From contig CAMLMF010000098.1 of NCBI GenBank assembly GCA_946480995.1, forward strand, positions 1-8,054: 8,054 bases of DNA, written 5' to 3'. Below, in pieces: positions 5,679 through 8,054 of the stretch. Both the position numbers and the translations under genes were made by a program. The number at the start of each line of letters is the position of its first letter. Position 1 is the first letter of the stretch. Origin of the DNA: an uncultured Bdellovibrio sp. (GTDB lineage: Bacteria; Bdellovibrionota; Bdellovibrionia; Bdellovibrionales; Bdellovibrionaceae). The notes under the pieces were generated by a model, which saw only the letters and a list, made by a program, of their open reading frames with translations, searched no databases and was not told the origin of the DNA.

Positions 5679-6548
5679 TTAATGTTTGCGAGATTGGTTA
5701 AAGTTCACAAGGTATTCAAGCATCGCGGCTTCCGCAGAAACTTTGCGCAGCTCGGTCGCACAACGTGTGCTGACCTCGTGCAAATATAGTTTTGTACCTT
5801 CAACACCCAAGATGCCAGTAAAGCTTCTTTGGTCTTGATCTTTTTCACCATGATCTAAAATATCATCTGCGACCTGGAATGCTAAACCAAGATCTTCACC
5901 AAATTTGCGCAAGCTTTCGATTTCATGAGGTCGAGCCCCGGCAATAACAGCAGCGCCTTCAACGGCGACGCGAATAAGGGCGCCGGTCTTTAACAAATGC
6001 AAATGTGTTAAGTCTTCTTTCGAAATCGTTTGCTGCAGCATGCGCAGATCAATGGCTTGACCACCGACCATGCCGCGAATGCCGGCGGCTTCCGACAACA
6101 AGCGCACTAAGCGCGCCACCAAAAAGTCTGAATCCCCATAGCTTTTCGCCAAAATTAAAAAAGCTTCCGTCAAAAGAGCATCACCTGCAAGCAAGGCGAA
6201 ATCTTCGCCATACACTTTATGATTGGTCGGCTTTCCACGACGAACATCGTCGTTATCCATGCACGGCAAATCATCGTGAATTAAAGAGTACGTGTGAATT
6301 AGTTCGACAGCTGTAGCAAACGGCAGAACTCGATCTGCAGCACAACCAAACATTTCCCCAATCAATACGGATAAAACAGGACGAAAACGTTTACCACCAT
6401 TCGTGGCTGAATAAAGCATCGACTTTCTGAGCTCGGCAATCGCGTTGCCACGAGGTAAGTCCATGTCAGAAAGGTACTTATCCACAAACTGATTCACACT
6501 AGTTACGCGAGAAACAAGTTCCTGCTCAAGCTGAATTGCTAAGTCCAA
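5679..6548 (-). CDS. ispA: Short-chain (E)-prenyl diphosphate synthase, probable farnesyl diphosphate synthase
   Basis: Condenses IPP with DMAPP/GPP to make geranyl and farnesyl diphosphate, the precursors of undecaprenyl carriers and quinones. The 289-residue all-helical protein has GGKRFRP (51-57) and a first aspartate-rich motif DDLPCMDND (92-100) with the two-residue insertion of bacterial FPP synthases. GGQAIDL (162-168), KTGALIR (187-193) and the second motif DDILD (228-232) follow. The residues before the first motif (YSLIH) match E. coli IspA, favouring C15. The loop after DDILD is about eleven residues shorter than in E. coli IspA, and the basic residue of GKSTYP is Arg241 in QRSFTG. 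The start is TTG at 6548, 2 nt after the xseB stop, with AGAGGA upstream; the N-terminus MDLAIQLEQ resembles E. coli MDFPQQLEA, supporting it. It is the third gene of the xseA-led operon, an order common in proteobacteria. Confidence 0.94.
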   Translation of the reverse strand: MDLAIQLEQELVSRVTSVNQFVDKYLSDMDLPRGNAIAELRKSMLYSATNGGKRFRPVLSVLIGEMFGCAADRVLPFATAVELIHTYSLIHDDLPCMDNDDVRRGKPTNHKVYGEDFALLAGDALLTEAFLILAKSYGDSDFLVARLVRLLSEAAGIRGMVGGQAIDLRMLQQTISKEDLTHLHLLKTGALIRVAVEGAAVIAGARPHEIESLRKFGEDLGLAFQVADDILDHGEKDQDQRSFTGILGVEGTKLYLHEVSTRCATELRKVSAEAAMLEYLVNFNQSRKH

Positions 6549-6550
6549 AT

Positions 6551-6775
6551 CTAGTTTTCCTCTGGTGCGAAATCAGTAACAACAGGTTTTCCGTCAGCAC
6601 CTACAGACATCAAAAGCTTTACTTTTGATTCCGCTTCGTTCAAACGCACATGGCATTCGCGCGAAAGTTTCACACCTTCTTCAAAAAGTTTTAATGACTC
6701 TTCCAAGGCTAAATCACCGCGTTCCATTTTTTGGACGATCTCTTCAAGACGACCTAATTTTTTTTCAAAGTCCAT
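6551..6775 (-). CDS. xseB: Exodeoxyribonuclease VII small subunit
   Basis: The small accessory subunit of exonuclease VII; several copies bind each XseA and control its assembly and activity on single-stranded DNA. The 74-residue protein matches the family in length (about 60-85) and sequence. FEKKLGRLEEIVQKMERGDLAL and EESLKLFEEGVKLSRECHVRLNEAESKV form two amphipathic helices that make the usual coiled-coil hairpin, followed by a short tail with TDFAP. The start at 6775 is preferred over in-frame ATGs at 6799 and 6796, because AGGAG lies 6 nt before it and the longer forms overlap xseA. A single base separates the xseA stop codon from this ATG, so the two subunits are probably translationally coupled. 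ispA follows after 2 nt. Confidence 0.95.
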   Translation of the reverse strand: MDFEKKLGRLEEIVQKMERGDLALEESLKLFEEGVKLSRECHVRLNEAESKVKLLMSVGADGKPVVTDFAPEEN

Positions 6776-6776
6776 T

Positions 6777-8054
6777 TTACTCTCCTTTGACGACATCAAC
6801 AGTCGCCGTCACTGACCCATGCGCCAAGTGAATATCCAAGGTGTCGCCTTTTTTCACTTGGTCGGCAGATTTAATAACTTCATTTTTCTTTGTCACAATA
6901 GAGTAGCCCCGCTCGACAACTTTTAATGGGCTCAGACTGTCTAACATGGCTACAAGACGCGACATGCGGGCTTGTTTTTTTTCTAGTGAAAAACTCAAAA
7001 CTTTTTCCACGCGCGCAGTTAGATACTCTAGGTCTTTTCTTTTTTCCTCAATCAGATCCTGCGGATTGCCGATTTTCTCTGTCAAAAGCTCTACACGATG
7101 ACCTTTTTCTGCCATAAAGCGCTTGATGGCAAATTCCAGGCGATTTAACAAATCATCATTGCGCAGTTCTAAGTCCTGCAAACGACGTTGTGGATCAACA
7201 AGGCGCTTTGAAAGTCCGCCAATTTTCTCTAAAAGATATTTCATCTTTTTTTCAAAAGACAAATTTAACATGCGCTCTAACGATTTTACTTTTGTCGCAA
7301 GTTCACCAGAACTTTTCGCTACAAGCTCTGCGGCTGCTGACGGCGTCGGTGCGCGCAAGTCCGCCACAAAGTCAGCAATCGTGAAATCAATTTCATGACC
7401 GACGGCCGAAATCACCGGCACAGGGCTTGCCGCAATTAAACGCGCCAAGGCTTCATCATTAAAGCACCACATATCTTCAATCGAACCACCACCGCGACCA
7501 ATAATCACCGCATCCACATCCGGCAACGCCACAGCTTTTTTGAAAGCCTCGCGAATTTGTGGGGCCGCAGCCTCACCTTGAACAATTGTCGGCACAACGG
7601 TGACTTGAATAGATTTCGCACGACGAGATAAGACATTTAAAATATCGCGAATGGCCGCCCCTGTGGGTGAGGTTACAATCGCAATATGTCTTGGGAATGT
7701 GGGAATAGGTCTTTTGCGAGCGGCATCGAAAAGGCCTTCGCCTTTAAGTTTGACCTTCAATTGCTCGAAAGCCTTTTGCAAAGCTCCGGCACCGACAGGA
7801 TCCATCATCTCGCACATCAGCTGATAATTGCCGCGCGGTTCGTACACGGTGATACGTCCACGCACGATCACTTCCATACCGTCCGTAGGCTTAAACTTCA
7901 AACGTGCATTGTGACCGCGGAACATCACCGCCGTAATCTGTGATTTGGCATCTTTAAGACTGAAGTAAAAATGACCCGAAGTGTGCGCTTTGAAATTAGA
8001 AAGCTCACCCTTCACCCACACCATACCAACTTGACCTTCAAGAAGCTGCTTAAT
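6777..8054 (-). CDS. xseA: Exodeoxyribonuclease VII large subunit, N-terminus outside window
   Basis: The catalytic subunit of exonuclease VII, a metal-independent nuclease that degrades single-stranded DNA from both ends. 425 residues are visible and the frame runs off the right edge. By comparison with E. coli XseA ([21 protein letters not shown]), only about 10-20 N-terminal residues are missing. The OB-fold DNA-binding domain includes VKGELSNF, HTSGHFYFSLKD and RGRITVYEPRGNYQL (visible residues about 10-80). The nuclease domain has AIVTSPTGAAIRDI (125-138), IIGRGGGSIEDMWCFNDE (184-201) and the block AVGHEIDFTIADFVADLRA followed by TPSAAAE (217-243). A long charged helical region follows (about 250-365), expected to form the coiled-coil arm that binds XseB. 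The C-terminal ERGYSIV (381-387) with KKGDTLDIHL (401-410) is the usual terminal hairpin. It leads the operon as seen, but its promoter is outside the window. Confidence 0.97.
   Translation of the reverse strand: MKQLLEGQVGMVWVKGELSNFKAHTSGHFYFSLKDAKSQITAVMFRGHNARLKFKPTDGMEVIVRGRITVYEPRGNYQLMCEMMDPVGAGALQKAFEQLKVKLKGEGLFDAARKRPIPTFPRHIAIVTSPTGAAIRDILNVLSRRAKSIQVTVVPTIVQGEAAAPQIREAFKKAVALPDVDAVIIGRGGGSIEDMWCFNDEALARLIAASPVPVISAVGHEIDFTIADFVADLRAPTPSAAAELVAKSSGELATKVKSLERMLNLSFEKKMKYLLEKIGGLSKRLVDPQRRLQDLELRNDDLLNRLEFAIKRFMAEKGHRVELLTEKIGNPQDLIEEKRKDLEYLTARVEKVLSFSLEKKQARMSRLVAMLDSLSPLKVVERGYSIVTKKNEVIKSADQVKKGDTLDIHLAHGSVTATVDVVKGE
6782..6786 (-). promoter_or_regulatory. Ribosome binding site of xseB
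   Basis: AGGAG on the minus strand, 6 nt before the ATG at 6775 and encoded in the last codons of xseA. It decides the xseB start and supports coupled synthesis of both exonuclease VII subunits. Confidence 0.8.

Noticed and set aside
1..8054. Mobile element, prophage, CRISPR, defence island, tRNA or riboswitch
   Set aside because: No transposase, integrase, repeat array, clover-leaf sequence or long structured leader was seen; the genes are mostly housekeeping, and intergenic gaps are 106 bp at most.

Overview
The window is a stretch of bacterial chromosome with moderate GC content, dense genes and no phage, insertion sequence, CRISPR, tRNA or rRNA. It carries eight chromosomal genes on the minus strand and one on the plus strand. 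The protein sequences and the gene mix suggest a Gram-negative bacterium, most like Bdellovibrio and relatives (Bdellovibrionota). The mix is xseA-xseB-ispA-tlyA followed by a lipoprotein and a proline aminopeptidase, plus a glpD-type dehydrogenase. The assignment is by resemblance only and no search was run.

Right part (about 2574-8054, minus strand): six tightly packed genes read as one operon, xseA (5' end outside the window), xseB, ispA, tlyA, a patatin-like lipoprotein, and a pepP-type aminopeptidase. Gaps range from -32 to 8 nt, and a strong hairpin terminator at 2538-2569 closes the unit. xseA and xseB make the two subunits of exonuclease VII. ispA makes the C15 prenyl diphosphate that feeds undecaprenyl and quinone synthesis. 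tlyA modifies rRNA. pepP trims X-Pro N-termini.

Middle (1687-2567): a single plus-strand HAD-family phosphatase converges on the large operon and shares its bidirectional terminator. Its likely promoter lies in the 51 bp between it and the divergent left-hand pair, and the predicted transcript would have almost no leader.

Left part (1-1672, minus strand): a small GNAT-like protein is followed after 4 nt by a glpD-type FAD glycerol-3-phosphate dehydrogenase whose C-terminus is outside the window.

The observation most worth following up is the lipoprotein at 3902-4909. It aligns with patatin phospholipases along the whole domain and keeps the glycine-rich oxyanion loop. Both catalytic residues are replaced: the nucleophilic Ser by Glu121 and the dyad Asp by Ala231. 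It looks like a membrane-tethered patatin pseudoenzyme kept in a housekeeping operon. Secondary points are a shortened loop after the second DDxxD motif of IspA, a GNAT-like protein without a recognisable acetyl-CoA loop, and several start codons best placed at internal ATGs with strong Shine-Dalgarno sites.
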